A stretch of 64,000 nucleotides of DNA from Bifidobacterium panos. GTDB taxonomy: Bacteria > Actinomycetota > Actinomycetes > Actinomycetales > Bifidobacteriaceae. Location: the NCBI RefSeq assembly GCF_012932445.1, contig NZ_JAAIIJ010000012.1, forward strand, positions 1-64,000, read 5' to 3'. Under the pieces are notes generated by a model, which had not been told where the DNA came from, searched no databases, and saw only the letters and a program-made list of their open reading frames with translations. Positions 32,857 to 42,545 of the stretch are shown piece by piece. Each line of letters starts with the position of its first letter. Positions within the stretch are counted from its first letter, which is position 1. The translations under genes were made by a program, and so were the position numbers.

Positions 32857-35800
32857 ATGGTGAGATTTTCATCTCAAAGCGGCCTGAGGCGCGGCTTGTT
32901 GCGCTGGCTGGTTGCCGTAGTGGCGGCCGGGTTGGCTGCGTTGATGGTGTTGGCGGTGGCGGTGCCCGCGGTGTGGGCTGCCGAAAAGCCGTCGGTGAAG
33001 CTGAACGAGGATCAGAAGACGGTTCTCAGTGTCGGCAGCGATACCGAGAACGCCAAGTATAAGCTGGGCGCGGCGAGCGTGTCGGGTTCGGCGAGTTCGT
33101 ATGTCGTGGTGCAGGTCGACTCCGGCTACTTCAGTCCGGCGGCTGCTGCGCCGGGCAGTGCTGAGGCGCAGGATGCGTTGAGCGGCGAGTCGGACTCGTA
33201 CGGTTCGTATGTGGACGGCGTTGATGTGAAGGCTGGCGGGAAGTACACGTATGTGACGTTCAAGACGTCTTCGGTGGATGGTTCGCCGGATATCACTGCG
33301 GCGCAGTTGCAGACGTATCTGCAGGGGTTGACGTTCACCACGGACGGCAACACGAAACAGAACATCACGGTCACCGTCGTGGGCGACTCGCTGAATAATC
33401 TGAAGGCCACGTACAACGGCACAAGTTACGACGCGACTCTGTACAACGGCCACGCGTACGCGTTCGTCAAGCAGCAGATGAATTGGGATGCGGCGTTTGC
33501 CGCGGCGAAGGCCACTAGTTTTTATGGTGGGGATGGCCATTTGCTGACCATCGAGTCGGCCGAGGAACACAACCTGATTTACAAGTCCTTCGGCAACCAG
33601 GAGGGTTGGTTGGGTGCGACGCGTTTTACGACTGAGGCTTATGCGAAGACTGATCCCGATGTGTTTGATATCAATCATGATTCCTCTGCGCCGGATTATG
33701 GTACGGCTTGGTATTGGGTGACGGGCCCGAGCGCCGGAACTAAGATCTTCACCACCGCCACGGTGGCGGCTGGTGGCACTGTTCCCGATGGCGTATACGC
33801 CAACTGGAGCGCTGCGAGTGGTGAACCCAACGCCGCTTTTGGTACTGAAGGTTGTGCCCAGTATGGTTTGGGAGACACGGGTCAGTGGAATGATCTAGCG
33901 AATGACGATCAGGGTGAGCACAATCAGGGTTTTTATGTTGAGTTTGAGGATTTCAATCTCTCTTCTGTTGGTTCTACTGCTTCTGGTTCGGTTGAGCGTG
34001 TTGATGTGTCGTATGATTTGGACGATGGCGCTGTGACGAGTAGTAATACGGCTGTGAAGGCGTTGGTGGGTGAGGCGTTTAAGACGACGCTGACTGCCAC
34101 TAAGGCTGCTGATGGCCGTGCGTTGGATGTGTCGTCGGTGTCGGTGTCTGTTGGCGGCAAGAAGCTGGCGAAGGATACGGATTACACGTTCAATGAGACC
34201 ACTGGCGAGCTGACGATCAAGGCTGAGAATGTGACGGGTAATGTGTCGGTCTCGGCGAAGGTGTTGCGTCAGGTGGCGTTTGTGCTTGGCGGGGATGATA
34301 CGGCGAAGACGTACGGCAAGATGAAGAACGCCACGCCCGAGTCGCTGTCGGTGGAGAACGGCAAGACCGTTTCCACTGCGACGGGTTACAAGCAGCCTGA
34401 TGTGAGTATGACTGCTGTCGGTACTGGGGCTGGTAAGAAGTTTGCCGGTTGGAAGTCGAGTGTGGATGGTTCGGTGTATTCGCCGGAGGATGTGGGTAAG
34501 TTTGCGCCGAGTGTGGATGTGACGTTTACGGCTCAGTATGAGGATACGGATAAGATGACGGTCCGGTTCGATTACGCCGGCGGCCAGGATGCGGATAAGG
34601 CGTCGTCGAAGACGTTGACGGGTCGTGAGGGCACTTCGTATGACGTGCCGGTTCCGACTCGTGCGGGTTATGATTTCGCGGGTTGGACCACGACCGCGAC
34701 GGATGTGACCGCGTCGGGCACGTTCAAGAAGGACGCGACGTTCACGGCCACGTGGACTCCGATCGAGACCGCGGTGGCGTTCGACAAGGGTCTTCACGGC
34801 GCGTTGAAGGACACGCCGGAGTCGGTGTCGGTGGTGACCGAGGAGAAGCTGAACACGGCCACGAACTATCCCGTGAAGAATGGTCCGACGGTGACTCCTG
34901 ATGCCGGTTGGAGGTTCCTGTACTGGCAGTCCAGCGTGATTGACGCGGATAAGAACGAGACGCTTGGTCCGGTGTATCAGCCTTCGCAGATCGCTGATTT
35001 GAAGGCTCAGGCTGGTTTGAAGTTCACTGCGGTGTACGAGCAGCTGCCTGAGGTGAGTGTGGTGTATAACTTCAATGGCGGCCATGACGCTGACAACAAC
35101 ACGTCCGTGACGTTGAAGGGCGTGGATGGCACCGAGTATTCCGCGGAGGATCTGAAGAAGGTTCCGGATACGTCGAAGTTGGAGCGTACGGGTTACACGT
35201 TCGACAAGTGGGACACGGCTGACACGGGCAAGTATGCGTCGAAGACGTATACGGCCCAGTGGAAGCAGAACACCAATAACGTGAACTTCGTGGTGGCCGA
35301 GAATGACAAGCACGGCAGTCTGACGGGCAACACCGGGTATCAGGTGCTGACCGGTGAGAAGGTCGGTGGCAAGCCCACGGTGACGGCTGACGGCGGGTAT
35401 CGTTTTGTCGGCTGGGTGTCCAGCGAGAACCAGAAGGTGTATTCGCAGGACAGCGTGGACGCGTACGTCGTGTCGGGCGCGAATCCGAAGGTGACGTTTA
35501 CGGCGAAGTTTGTGCCGGAGTCGAGTGTGGAGGTGCATTACAACTACGCCGGCGGCTACAACAAGAACAATGATTCGTCCCTGGTGCTGACCGGTTTGGA
35601 GGGCGCGGAGTATTCCGACGCGGACAAGACCGCCGCCGCGGAGGAGCCGACGCGTACGGGTTACACGTTCAAGCAGTGGGACAAGACCCTGTCGACGACG
35701 TATCAGTCGGTGACGTACACGGCCGAGTGGACGGTGAATCCGAATACGGTGACGTTCCTGCCGGGTGATAACGGCACGCTGACGGGTGACACGTCGTACA

Positions 35801-38800
35801 CGGTGAATTCGGGCGAGAAGGTCACGGGCGAGCCGACCGCGAACGCGACGGCCGGGTATACGTTCGTTGGTTGGGAGTCCAGTGAGGACGGCCTGTTGTA
35901 CGGCAAGGACGGCGTGAAGGGCAAGTACGTCGTCTCCGGTCTGAACCCGGAGGTGAAGTTCACCGCCCGGTACGAGCCGAACAACGGCGCGAAGGCCGTG
36001 TTCAACGCGAACGGCGGCCTGATCGACCAGAAGGACGCCAGTGTGACCCGTGAGGGCAAGCAGGGCGAGACCTATACCAAGCCCTCGAACCCGACGCGTG
36101 ACGGTTACACGTTCGTCAAGTGGCAGGACGCGGACGGCAACGAGCCGACCGGCACGTACGCCACCGATGGCACGACAGTGTACGTGGCCCAGTGGGAGGC
36201 GGACTCGTATGGCCTGTCGTTCAAACAGGGCGATCACGGCGCGCTGACGGGCACCTTGGACTATAAGGTTGCCACGGACGCGAAGCTGGGCGACGCCAAT
36301 GTGGTGGCTCCGAAGGTTGAGGCGGAGGCCGGTTGGTCTCTGGTTGGCTGGCAGTCCGAGGAGTATGGTCTGGTCACCAGCGAGCAGCTGGCCAGTCTGG
36401 TGATGCCCGCCAAGGCTGTGGAGTTTACGGCGCAGTACGCGCAGAACGCGACGGCCACGGTGATGTTCAGCTTCGACGGCGGCACGGACGCGGCTGGTAA
36501 GCCGATGGTGAGCCTGTCGGGCCCGTTGGGCACGAAGTACGATGTTCCCGCGAATCCGACGAAGGACGGGTACACGTTCAAGCAGTGGGACAAGCAGGTG
36601 ACTGGTACGTTCGACGAGGCGTCGCTGCAGGTGACCGCCCAGTGGACCGCGAACGAGAACACCCTGACGTTCAATAAGGGTGATCACGGCACGCTGAAGG
36701 GCACCACCGGCTACACGGTCGCCACCGACGCGAGCCTGAAGGACGCGAAGGTCACTGCCCCGACGGTCGCTTCTGAGGCGGGCTGGTCGTTCGTCGGCTG
36801 GCTGAGCGACGAGTACGGCCTGGTCACCTCCGACGAGCTGGCGAGCCTGACCATGCCGGGCAAGAACGTGACCCTGACGGCGCAGTACGTGCAGAATGCG
36901 ACCGGTGTGGTGGTGTTCGCCTACAACGGCGGTACGGACAAGGACGGCAACGCGTCCAATATCCAGTCCGGCGCTTTGGGCACCGCGTACACCGCGCCCG
37001 CCGACCCGACCCGTACCGGTTACACGTTCACCGGCTGGGACCGCGACGCGAGCGGCACGTTCAAGCAGTCGATGCTGCAGGTCAACGCCACCTGGAAGGC
37101 CAACACGTACAAGCTGACCTACAAGCTCGACGGCGGCACCGATCCGAAGAACCCCACCTCGTACACGTATGGTGTGGGCGCGACCCTGAAGAACCCGACC
37201 CGCGAGGGTTACACGTTCGCCGGCTGGGCCGACGCGAAGGGCAACCTGGTCAGTGGCATCAGTGCGTCTGATACTGGTGACAAGACCCTGACGGCGAAGT
37301 GGACGAAGAACGCGAGCACCGACGGGTTGAACCCGGACGGTGGTACGATCCCGTCGGATTGGACCGGTTCCGACGGCCAGCTGCCCATCCCGACTCGTGA
37401 CGGTTACAAGTTCGATGGCTGGTTCGACGAGGACGGCAACCAGGTGACCACGCTGAAGGATGCGGTGGGCAAGAACCTGACGGCCAAGTGGACGAAGCTG
37501 GACGACGCGTTCGACCCCGGCGACGGCACCCTCCCGGACGACTGGACCGGCGCCGACGGCGAGCTTCCCACCCCGACCCTGCCCGGCTACAAGTTCGACG
37601 GCTGGTACGACGAGGACGGCAACCAGGTGACGACCGTGAAGGATGCGGTGGGTAAGAAGCTGCATGCGAAGTGGACGAAGCTGGACGACGCGTTCGACCC
37701 CGACGGCGGCACCCTGCCCGACGACTGGACGGGCGAGGACGGCGAACTGCCGACCCCGACTCGTGACGGCTACCGTTTCGACGGCTGGTACGACGAGAAC
37801 GGCAACAAGGTCACCACCCTCAAGGAGGCCGCCGGCAAGAAGCTGACCGCCCACTGGACGAAGCTGCCCACGACGTTCGACGTGGACGGCGACGTGACCC
37901 TGCCCGACGACTGGACCGGCGATGACGGCAAGCTGCCGGTGCCCAGCAAGCCGGGTTACAAGTTCGACGGCTGGTACGACGAGGACGGCAACCCCGTCAC
38001 CAACGCCGAGGACGCGGCGGGCAAGAAGCTGCACCCCAAGTGGACCCCGGTCGACGAGGCGTTCGACCCGGACGGCGGCACCCTGCCGGACAACTGGACC
38101 GGCGAGGACGGCAAGCTGCCGGTTCCCACCAAGCCCGGTTATAAGTTCGATGGCTGGTATGACGAGGACGGCAACCTGATCACGAACACCGAGGACGCGG
38201 CGGGCAAGAAGCTGCACCCGAAGTGGACGAAGGTTGAGGACGCGTTCGACGTGGACGGCGGCAACCTGCCCAATGGTTGGACGGGTGAGGACGGCAAGCT
38301 GCCGATCCCCAGCAAGCCGGGTTACAAGTTCGACGGCTGGTATGACGAGGACGGCAACCTCATCACCAACACGGAGGATGCGATCGGCAAGAAGCTGCAC
38401 GCCAAGTGGACCAACGTGAATGACGCGTTCGACACCGACGGCGGCAACCTGCCGAAGGACTGGACCGGCGCTGACGGCAAGCTGCCCCTGGCGTACAAGC
38501 CCGGTTACAAGTTCGATGGCTGGTATGACGAGCAGGGCAACCTGATCACCAGCGTCGAGGACGCCATCGGCAAGAAGCTGCACGTCAAGTGGACCAGCAT
38601 CGCCGACGCCTTCGACGCCAACGGCGGCAACATCCCCACCGACTGGACCGGCGAGGACGGCAAGCTGCCGACCCCGACCCGTGACGGCTACACGTTCGAC
38701 GGCTGGTACGACGACGAGGGCAACCTGGTCACCAGCCTGGAGGATGCGATCGGCAAGAAGCTGCACGCCCGCTGGAGCAAGGTCAACGCCCTGGCGTCCA

Positions 38801-38895
38801 CCGGCGCCACCGGCCTGACCGCCGCCCTGACGGCCCTCGCCCTGGCCGCAGCCGGCCTGACGGCCGGTGCCCTGCGCCGCCGCCGCTCCCACTAA
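32857..38895 (+). CDS. Giant C-type-lectin-like / InlB-repeat surface adhesin, LASTG-anchored
   Basis: A 2012-residue exported protein. The signal peptide ends near AVPAVWAAEKP. A C-type-lectin-like domain lies at about residues 195-370 (HAYAFVKQQMNW, LLTIESAEEHN, GWLGATRF, WYWVTGPSAGTK, CAQYG, GFYVEFEDF), homologous to surface proteins A and B. About 14 diverse InlB/Listeria-Bacteroides repeats (480-1485) follow, then eight tandem 61-residue repeats (37321-38787; WTGEDGKLP, GYKFDGWYDE). LASTG (1979-1983), a hydrophobic segment and RRRRSH close it. AGGAG lies 6 bases before the ATG. The last bases are nearly identical to 1-171. It is probably a long fibrillar adhesin; the ligand is unknown. 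Confidence 0.88.
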   Translation: MVRFSSQSGLRRGLLRWLVAVVAAGLAALMVLAVAVPAVWAAEKPSVKLNEDQKTVLSVGSDTENAKYKLGAASVSGSASSYVVVQVDSGYFSPAAAAPGSAEAQDALSGESDSYGSYVDGVDVKAGGKYTYVTFKTSSVDGSPDITAAQLQTYLQGLTFTTDGNTKQNITVTVVGDSLNNLKATYNGTSYDATLYNGHAYAFVKQQMNWDAAFAAAKATSFYGGDGHLLTIESAEEHNLIYKSFGNQEGWLGATRFTTEAYAKTDPDVFDINHDSSAPDYGTAWYWVTGPSAGTKIFTTATVAAGGTVPDGVYANWSAASGEPNAAFGTEGCAQYGLGDTGQWNDLANDDQGEHNQGFYVEFEDFNLSSVGSTASGSVERVDVSYDLDDGAVTSSNTAVKALVGEAFKTTLTATKAADGRALDVSSVSVSVGGKKLAKDTDYTFNETTGELTIKAENVTGNVSVSAKVLRQVAFVLGGDDTAKTYGKMKNATPESLSVENGKTVSTATGYKQPDVSMTAVGTGAGKKFAGWKSSVDGSVYSPEDVGKFAPSVDVTFTAQYEDTDKMTVRFDYAGGQDADKASSKTLTGREGTSYDVPVPTRAGYDFAGWTTTATDVTASGTFKKDATFTATWTPIETAVAFDKGLHGALKDTPESVSVVTEEKLNTATNYPVKNGPTVTPDAGWRFLYWQSSVIDADKNETLGPVYQPSQIADLKAQAGLKFTAVYEQLPEVSVVYNFNGGHDADNNTSVTLKGVDGTEYSAEDLKKVPDTSKLERTGYTFDKWDTADTGKYASKTYTAQWKQNTNNVNFVVAENDKHGSLTGNTGYQVLTGEKVGGKPTVTADGGYRFVGWVSSENQKVYSQDSVDAYVVSGANPKVTFTAKFVPESSVEVHYNYAGGYNKNNDSSLVLTGLEGAEYSDADKTAAAEEPTRTGYTFKQWDKTLSTTYQSVTYTAEWTVNPNTVTFLPGDNGTLTGDTSYTVNSGEKVTGEPTANATAGYTFVGWESSEDGLLYGKDGVKGKYVVSGLNPEVKFTARYEPNNGAKAVFNANGGLIDQKDASVTREGKQGETYTKPSNPTRDGYTFVKWQDADGNEPTGTYATDGTTVYVAQWEADSYGLSFKQGDHGALTGTLDYKVATDAKLGDANVVAPKVEAEAGWSLVGWQSEEYGLVTSEQLASLVMPAKAVEFTAQYAQNATATVMFSFDGGTDAAGKPMVSLSGPLGTKYDVPANPTKDGYTFKQWDKQVTGTFDEASLQVTAQWTANENTLTFNKGDHGTLKGTTGYTVATDASLKDAKVTAPTVASEAGWSFVGWLSDEYGLVTSDELASLTMPGKNVTLTAQYVQNATGVVVFAYNGGTDKDGNASNIQSGALGTAYTAPADPTRTGYTFTGWDRDASGTFKQSMLQVNATWKANTYKLTYKLDGGTDPKNPTSYTYGVGATLKNPTREGYTFAGWADAKGNLVSGISASDTGDKTLTAKWTKNASTDGLNPDGGTIPSDWTGSDGQLPIPTRDGYKFDGWFDEDGNQVTTLKDAVGKNLTAKWTKLDDAFDPGDGTLPDDWTGADGELPTPTLPGYKFDGWYDEDGNQVTTVKDAVGKKLHAKWTKLDDAFDPDGGTLPDDWTGEDGELPTPTRDGYRFDGWYDENGNKVTTLKEAAGKKLTAHWTKLPTTFDVDGDVTLPDDWTGDDGKLPVPSKPGYKFDGWYDEDGNPVTNAEDAAGKKLHPKWTPVDEAFDPDGGTLPDNWTGEDGKLPVPTKPGYKFDGWYDEDGNLITNTEDAAGKKLHPKWTKVEDAFDVDGGNLPNGWTGEDGKLPIPSKPGYKFDGWYDEDGNLITNTEDAIGKKLHAKWTNVNDAFDTDGGNLPKDWTGADGKLPLAYKPGYKFDGWYDEQGNLITSVEDAIGKKLHVKWTSIADAFDANGGNIPTDWTGEDGKLPTPTRDGYTFDGWYDDEGNLVTSLEDAIGKKLHARWSKVNALASTGATGLTAALTALALAAAGLTAGALRRRRSH
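37321..38787 (+). repeat. 183-bp in-frame tandem repeat, eight copies
   Basis: Eight units of 61 residues (one of 62) run head to tail up to the LASTG motif. They are highly similar at the DNA level, especially units 5-8, so unit number can change by recombination without frameshift. Confidence 0.85.
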
Positions 38896-39020
38896 ACCGA
38901 ACAACCGGCCCGGCCGGGCTTAACCGCCCGGCCACCGGCCGGACCGGTCTAACCGACCGGCTCCGGCCACCGGCTGGACCGGGCTAACGCCCGGTCCAAC
39001 CAACCGGTTGACGGTTTCCG

Positions 39021-39065
39021 AAAGGCGGGGGACATGGGGCTCGCGCCCCGTGGTTCCCCGCCTTT
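39021..39065 (+). terminator. Terminator-like hairpin after the giant adhesin
   Basis: AAAGGCGGGGGA pairs with TTCCCCGCCTTT around GGGGC/GCCCC. It is the counterpart of 339-382, with a compensated stem difference. Confidence 0.5.
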
Positions 39066-39111
39066 CCTCATATCCCCCAATCCCGGTTTTGCGTCCCTTG
39101 GCCCCGCTGGA

Positions 39112-39164
39112 CGAAGAGCCCTGTGGGCTCTTCGTGGCAGCGAGCAGCGATAGCGTTGCGAGCG
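39112..39164 (-). repeat. Arm-plus-variable-hairpin repeat element
   Basis: The hairpin CGAAGAGCCC, loop TGT, GGGCTCTTCG is followed by the conserved GCAGCGAGCAGCGATAGCG arm, as at 428-480. Confidence 0.6.
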
Positions 39165-39178
39165 TCGCATAAGACGTC

Positions 39179-39288
39179 GGGGGCTGTCGGCCGCAGGCCG
39201 ACTGGGGGTGGTGCGGGCGTGGTCACGTGACTGGCGTGACCACCCCCAGTCGCGCGTTCGCGCGACAGCCCCCGCCTGCGGGGGCCTA
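39179..39288. repeat. Composite cruciform repeat (copy 3)
   Basis: Nearly identical to 495-600, including both nested hairpins and the trailing CCCCCGCCTGCGGGGG. Confidence 0.65.
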
Positions 39289-39419
39289 TAGATTCCCGTG
39301 TTTGGGGTCGCGCGCTCTTCAAAGCAGCGAGCGGCGACAGCATCGCGAGCCTCGCGCAAGACAGCGGGGCCCTTCAAAGTTTTTCAGTTCCCTGCGTATC
39401 AGGAAGGACGGCCGACAAT

Positions 39420-39809
39420 ATGAATGAGCCGCGAAACTTCACGTCGGATCAGCGGGCGTATTTGTCGTCGTTGGCTGCGGTGGACATGGTGGACGCGTCC
39501 TCGCGCATCCATTACGCGGACTGGTTCCGTATCGAGTGCATGCGCCGCTATCGGGAGGGTGAGAAGCCGGTGGACCTGTTCCGCCAGGCCGGCCTTGACC
39601 CCAAGCTCGTGGGCCACAAGCGCATCGAGCGCGCCTTCGCCCGCTGGAAACGCACCCCCGAACCAACCCATCCCAAGCCGCCCTCACCCAAATCCCGCGA
39701 CACCGTCGACCCGTACGATCCGCGCGACCCCCGCGACCGCCTCATCGCCGCCCAAGCCCTACGTATCCAGCAACTAGAAGAAGAGATTCGCTTTCTCAAG
39801 CGAGCATAA
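39420..39809 (+). CDS. Small HTH protein, IS3 OrfA-like (copy 2)
   Basis: A 129-residue paralogue of the protein at 811-1161, also directly downstream of an adhesin. The HTH region YADWFRIECMRRYREGEKPV and GLDPKLVGHKRIERAFARWK is well kept. A Pro/Lys/Asp linker and a leucine-zipper-like end, RIQQLEEEIRFLKRA, follow, as in IS3 OrfA proteins. No OrfB or IS ends are found. The ATG is preceded by AGGAAGGACGG. It could be a regulator that travels with these adhesins, or a decayed insertion sequence. Confidence 0.65.
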   Translation: MNEPRNFTSDQRAYLSSLAAVDMVDASSRIHYADWFRIECMRRYREGEKPVDLFRQAGLDPKLVGHKRIERAFARWKRTPEPTHPKPPSPKSRDTVDPYDPRDPRDRLIAAQALRIQQLEEEIRFLKRA

Positions 39810-39811
39810 CC

Positions 39812-39893
39812 GCGCTACTTTCAAACGCGCATAACCGAGTTACCCTCAGACAGACAGACGCGTTACTCTCAAACGGACATAGTCGCGTTTCGG
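39812..39893 (+). repeat. Degenerate tandem repeat, about 30 bp unit (second array)
   Basis: Units such as GCGTTACTCTCAAACGGACA follow the HTH gene, matching 1163-1310. A further partial array is at 40110-40168. Confidence 0.5.
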
Positions 39894-39912
39894 AGCGGAT
39901 GTCGCCGTGTGG

Positions 39913-39941
39913 GACGCACAGCCCAGTGGGCTGTGCGTGTC
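39913..39941. repeat. Short variable hairpin
   Basis: GACGCACAGCCC, loop AGT, GGGCTGTGCGTGTC forms a 12-13 bp stem. It is a member of the CC-NNN-GG hairpin group. Confidence 0.5.
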
Positions 39942-40170
39942 GACCACCAGCGACAACGCCATATAGCGAAACCAGAATATCCCGTGGCTTCCGCGCCATT
40001 GCGCCGGCGTAACAACGTCGTGCTTGGCACGCTCTGAGTTGCGGTGCCATCAATTCCGTTCTCAGCACGCATACCGCCAACCAACAGAAAACTACGTCGA
40101 ACACGGCAACAGCCGACCCTTAAACAAACAAACAAACCGCGTTATCCCCAAACGAACACAGACGGCTTTT

Positions 40171-40247
40171 GGAGCGGATGTCGCCGTGTGAGACGTAAGA
40201 CTTGGCCTACCGGCCCGGAGGGTGTCGAACACGGCGACATCCGCTCC
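40171..40247 (+). repeat. Long hairpin with conserved GACGTAAGACTT loop (copy 3)
   Basis: The stem GGAGCGGATGTCGCCGTGT / ACACGGCGACATCCGCTCC is perfect. The loop carries GACGTAAGACTTGGCC, GGCCCGGAGGGTGTCGA. Compared with copy 1, seven or more stem positions differ on both sides with pairing kept. The next 110 bases (CCCGTT...AACGGG hairpin, CCACTGTGACTCGGG) match 1590-1680. Confidence 0.65.
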
Positions 40248-40410
40248 CAAGACACGGGCATTTGCATATTTGACGTGTTTTCCCGTTGATTTGCCGGTAT
40301 ACGTCCTGAAAACGGGTTGGTTTGGCCACTGTGACTCGGGAGCGGACAGGGAACGATGGCGTTGCCCTTTGATATCGGTACGCACAAACGCACTTCAACT
40401 GCGCTGTGCG

Positions 40411-41037
40411 TCACGCCTTATTGAAGATGCGATTCCATGAATCCAGCATGTCTTCCTTGGACATCGACATGTACATGCCCATCGCCAGCACGGCGAGATC
40501 CTCGTTCATCAGCCGCTTCATATCAATGCTTTGCCTCAGTTGCGGCCAGCGCTTGAGCACGCTGAGCAGACCGCCCACGGCGAAATCGATGAGCAGGTCG
40601 GTGCGCAGGTCAAGGTCGCTTTCGTCGCGGTCGAGCATGCGCATCAGGCTCATGCGCCCGAAGTCGTGCAACGATTCGACCAGCTCGGGCGAGCTGTTCG
40701 GGCTGGCAAGCAAGGCGAGCCGGTCAAGTCGGCGCGTCTGGCCGGGGGTGGCGAACACCTCGGTGATGTGTTCGCGCCATTCATGCGGGCCGTCGTTGGG
40801 GTCAGGGCTTTCGTTGGCCAGCGGAGAGCTGTTCACCTCGGCGAGAATGGCGGCATCGGCCAGTTCGCCCAGCTTGGAAAAATGATAATAGAAGGAGTTG
40901 CGGTTCACCCCGGCCTCGCGCACGATGTCGGTGACGGTGATGTTGCGGTATTCGGTTTGGCTCAACAGTTGCCAGAACGCGTCGATCATGCGCTGAGTGG
41001 CGGACGGCGTGTCGCCGTCACGGCGTGGGCGTGGCAT
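40411..41037 (-). CDS. TetR-family transcriptional regulator
   Basis: A 208-residue protein with an N-terminal TetR DNA-binding domain: TQRMIDAFWQLLSQTEYRNITVTDIVREAGVNRNSFYYHF (about 13-52). The ligand-binding part is not assignable. Its promoter region carries the perfect palindrome GACTAATTAGTC (41054-41065), the likely operator, so autoregulation is probable. The upstream DUF2974 gene on the same strand may also be a target. GGAAGATC precedes the ATG. Confidence 0.9.
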   Translation of the reverse strand: MPRPRRDGDTPSATQRMIDAFWQLLSQTEYRNITVTDIVREAGVNRNSFYYHFSKLGELADAAILAEVNSSPLANESPDPNDGPHEWREHITEVFATPGQTRRLDRLALLASPNSSPELVESLHDFGRMSLMRMLDRDESDLDLRTDLLIDFAVGGLLSVLKRWPQLRQSIDMKRLMNEDLAVLAMGMYMSMSKEDMLDSWNRIFNKA

Positions 41038-41053
41038 TGATCTTCCTTTCGCC

Positions 41054-41065
41054 GACTAATTAGTC
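41054..41065. promoter_or_regulatory. Putative TetR operator
   Basis: The perfect 12-bp palindrome GACTAATTAGTC is centred 22 bases before the TetR start codon, a usual position for a self-repressing site. Confidence 0.5.
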
Positions 41066-41147
41066 ACACTGCCTGAACAAGTATATAACCAATGCCGCGC
41101 CTTTAAGCCTGAGTCGTGGTGTCCAGTTCATGGGCGATGGCGTTGCC

Positions 41148-42359
41148 CTACCGCTCCACGTCTTTGTTGCGGGCGACGGCTGCGGACACCAGCATGCCCA
41201 TCGCTTCGAGGATATGCTTGCGCTCGTCCGACGTCAGCCCCACAATCGCGCCGATCATGCTCGGCAGCGACAGCGGCATTGAGGCGATAAGACCTGAAAA
41301 CGTGGTCGCACCGCTGGCGTACAGCACCTGAAAGAACGCATCCACCGCGTGTTCGCGCTGCTCCTTGGTCAGGCTCGTCATCCACTGGTTGAACGAAGTG
41401 TTGAACTCGCGCGAGCTGGCGGCCATATCCTCCACGCGCGCGAACTCGTCGCCCTCGACCTGCCAGGCGAAGGCGAAATGCTGCATGATCCCCTCGCAAT
41501 CGGCCTTGACCACTTCGCACGGCTCCGGTGTCTCCAACACCATGCCAATAATCGAGGAATCGGGCACGATCTTGGTCACTTTGCCCACGTTGTCTTTGTA
41601 TTCCGGCAAATTGACCACCCGCTCGGGGAAGCCCGGTCCGTCCAGCGAATAGATGGCCTCGATGCGCCCGCGCACCTTCTCGGAAACGTTCATCGCCGCA
41701 TACACGGCGGAATTGCCGCCCTTGGAATGGCCGGTGAGTATGATGCGCCCGGGCCACAGCCGCGCCACCGCTTCCACATACTCGGTGGCCATCTGCTGGG
41801 ACGGCACTGGGTATTGGAAGGCCATGTTGAAATCCTCCTTCCAACCCACCAGCGAATCGTCGGTGCCGCGAAACGAAAGCACCAGCGTGTCGTCGGGCAG
41901 CAGGAAGGTGACCGTGGCGAACTGCGTCTGCTCATGTCTGTCGAACTGCTCGGCAAACGCGCCGACGCGCAGGTTCTTGAAGCGCGGGTTTGCGGCGGTG
42001 GCGCGCACGAACTCGTGCGTCACGGCCGCGTCGGCGATGCCCACCATGTGCAGCGGATGCTGGCACACGTCGTCCACATCGCCATGCAGCACCTCGTTCA
42101 TTTTCTCAAGCGTGACGGGGGAGAACGGGGCATGAACCAGCGCCTTGAGCGAGGTGAGGGGGTCGCGCAGGTCGAAATTGAAATTGTGCAGACGCGCGCT
42201 GAATGTGCCATAGGCGCCGATCTCGTCATGCAGACGCGGCACCAGCGCGGGGATGCTTTCGTAGGCTAGCTGCGCAAGTACCAGCGCGTCCACCTCGTTG
42301 AACGCGAGCTCGCTGAACGGGCGCGTTTCGTCGTGCACGTAATCAATGATGTTGCTCAC
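41148..42359 (-). CDS. DUF2974 family alpha/beta hydrolase (lipase-like)
   Basis: A 403-residue cytoplasmic protein with alpha/beta-hydrolase features: LSFRGTDDS and the nucleophile elbow GHSKGG with Ser near residue 215, in a Mbeg1-like/DUF2974 frame. The C-terminal 100 residues are helical. There is no signal peptide. The start is GTG with AAGGAGCCG upstream. The natural substrate is unknown. The TetR regulator downstream may control it. Confidence 0.88.
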   Translation of the reverse strand: MSNIIDYVHDETRPFSELAFNEVDALVLAQLAYESIPALVPRLHDEIGAYGTFSARLHNFNFDLRDPLTSLKALVHAPFSPVTLEKMNEVLHGDVDDVCQHPLHMVGIADAAVTHEFVRATAANPRFKNLRVGAFAEQFDRHEQTQFATVTFLLPDDTLVLSFRGTDDSLVGWKEDFNMAFQYPVPSQQMATEYVEAVARLWPGRIILTGHSKGGNSAVYAAMNVSEKVRGRIEAIYSLDGPGFPERVVNLPEYKDNVGKVTKIVPDSSIIGMVLETPEPCEVVKADCEGIMQHFAFAWQVEGDEFARVEDMAASSREFNTSFNQWMTSLTKEQREHAVDAFFQVLYASGATTFSGLIASMPLSLPSMIGAIVGLTSDERKHILEAMGMLVSAAVARNKDVER

Positions 42360-42545
42360 ATCCGGCTCCTTACCATTCCACCCATTTTACGGACGCTGCT
42401 GCCCTAGGTCGGCTCATTCGATGGGTGCGGCTGGCATTTGTCGGGCGCGTGGTTTATCTTTGTGAAGTTGTGTGGTTGGGCTGATATGTCCGCATATCGG
42501 CTTGAACCACGGGAAGACTTGAATCCAAGGTCAAGGGAGTTCATT

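Larger units (their letters stand above)
38896..39419. other. Gene-free hairpin region downstream of the giant adhesin
   Basis: This is the homologue of 172-810. It holds CCGG-rich hairpins (38900-39005), the terminator-like hairpin (39021-39065), a variable hairpin with arm (39112-39164) and the cruciform (39179-39288). It lacks the second arm-plus-hairpin element present at 629-683. Confidence 0.7.

Noticed and set aside
32857-34000. C-type lectin domain as a diversity-generating retroelement target
   Set aside because: No reverse transcriptase, no adenine-substituted template/variable repeat pair, and the lectin domain is N-terminal rather than at the usual C-terminal variable position.
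33895-38904. Very long minus-strand frame (1669 codons) antisense to the giant adhesin
   Set aside because: It mirrors the repeat-rich, high-GC coding strand; the product is Arg/Val/Leu/His-rich low complexity without domains or a ribosome binding site.
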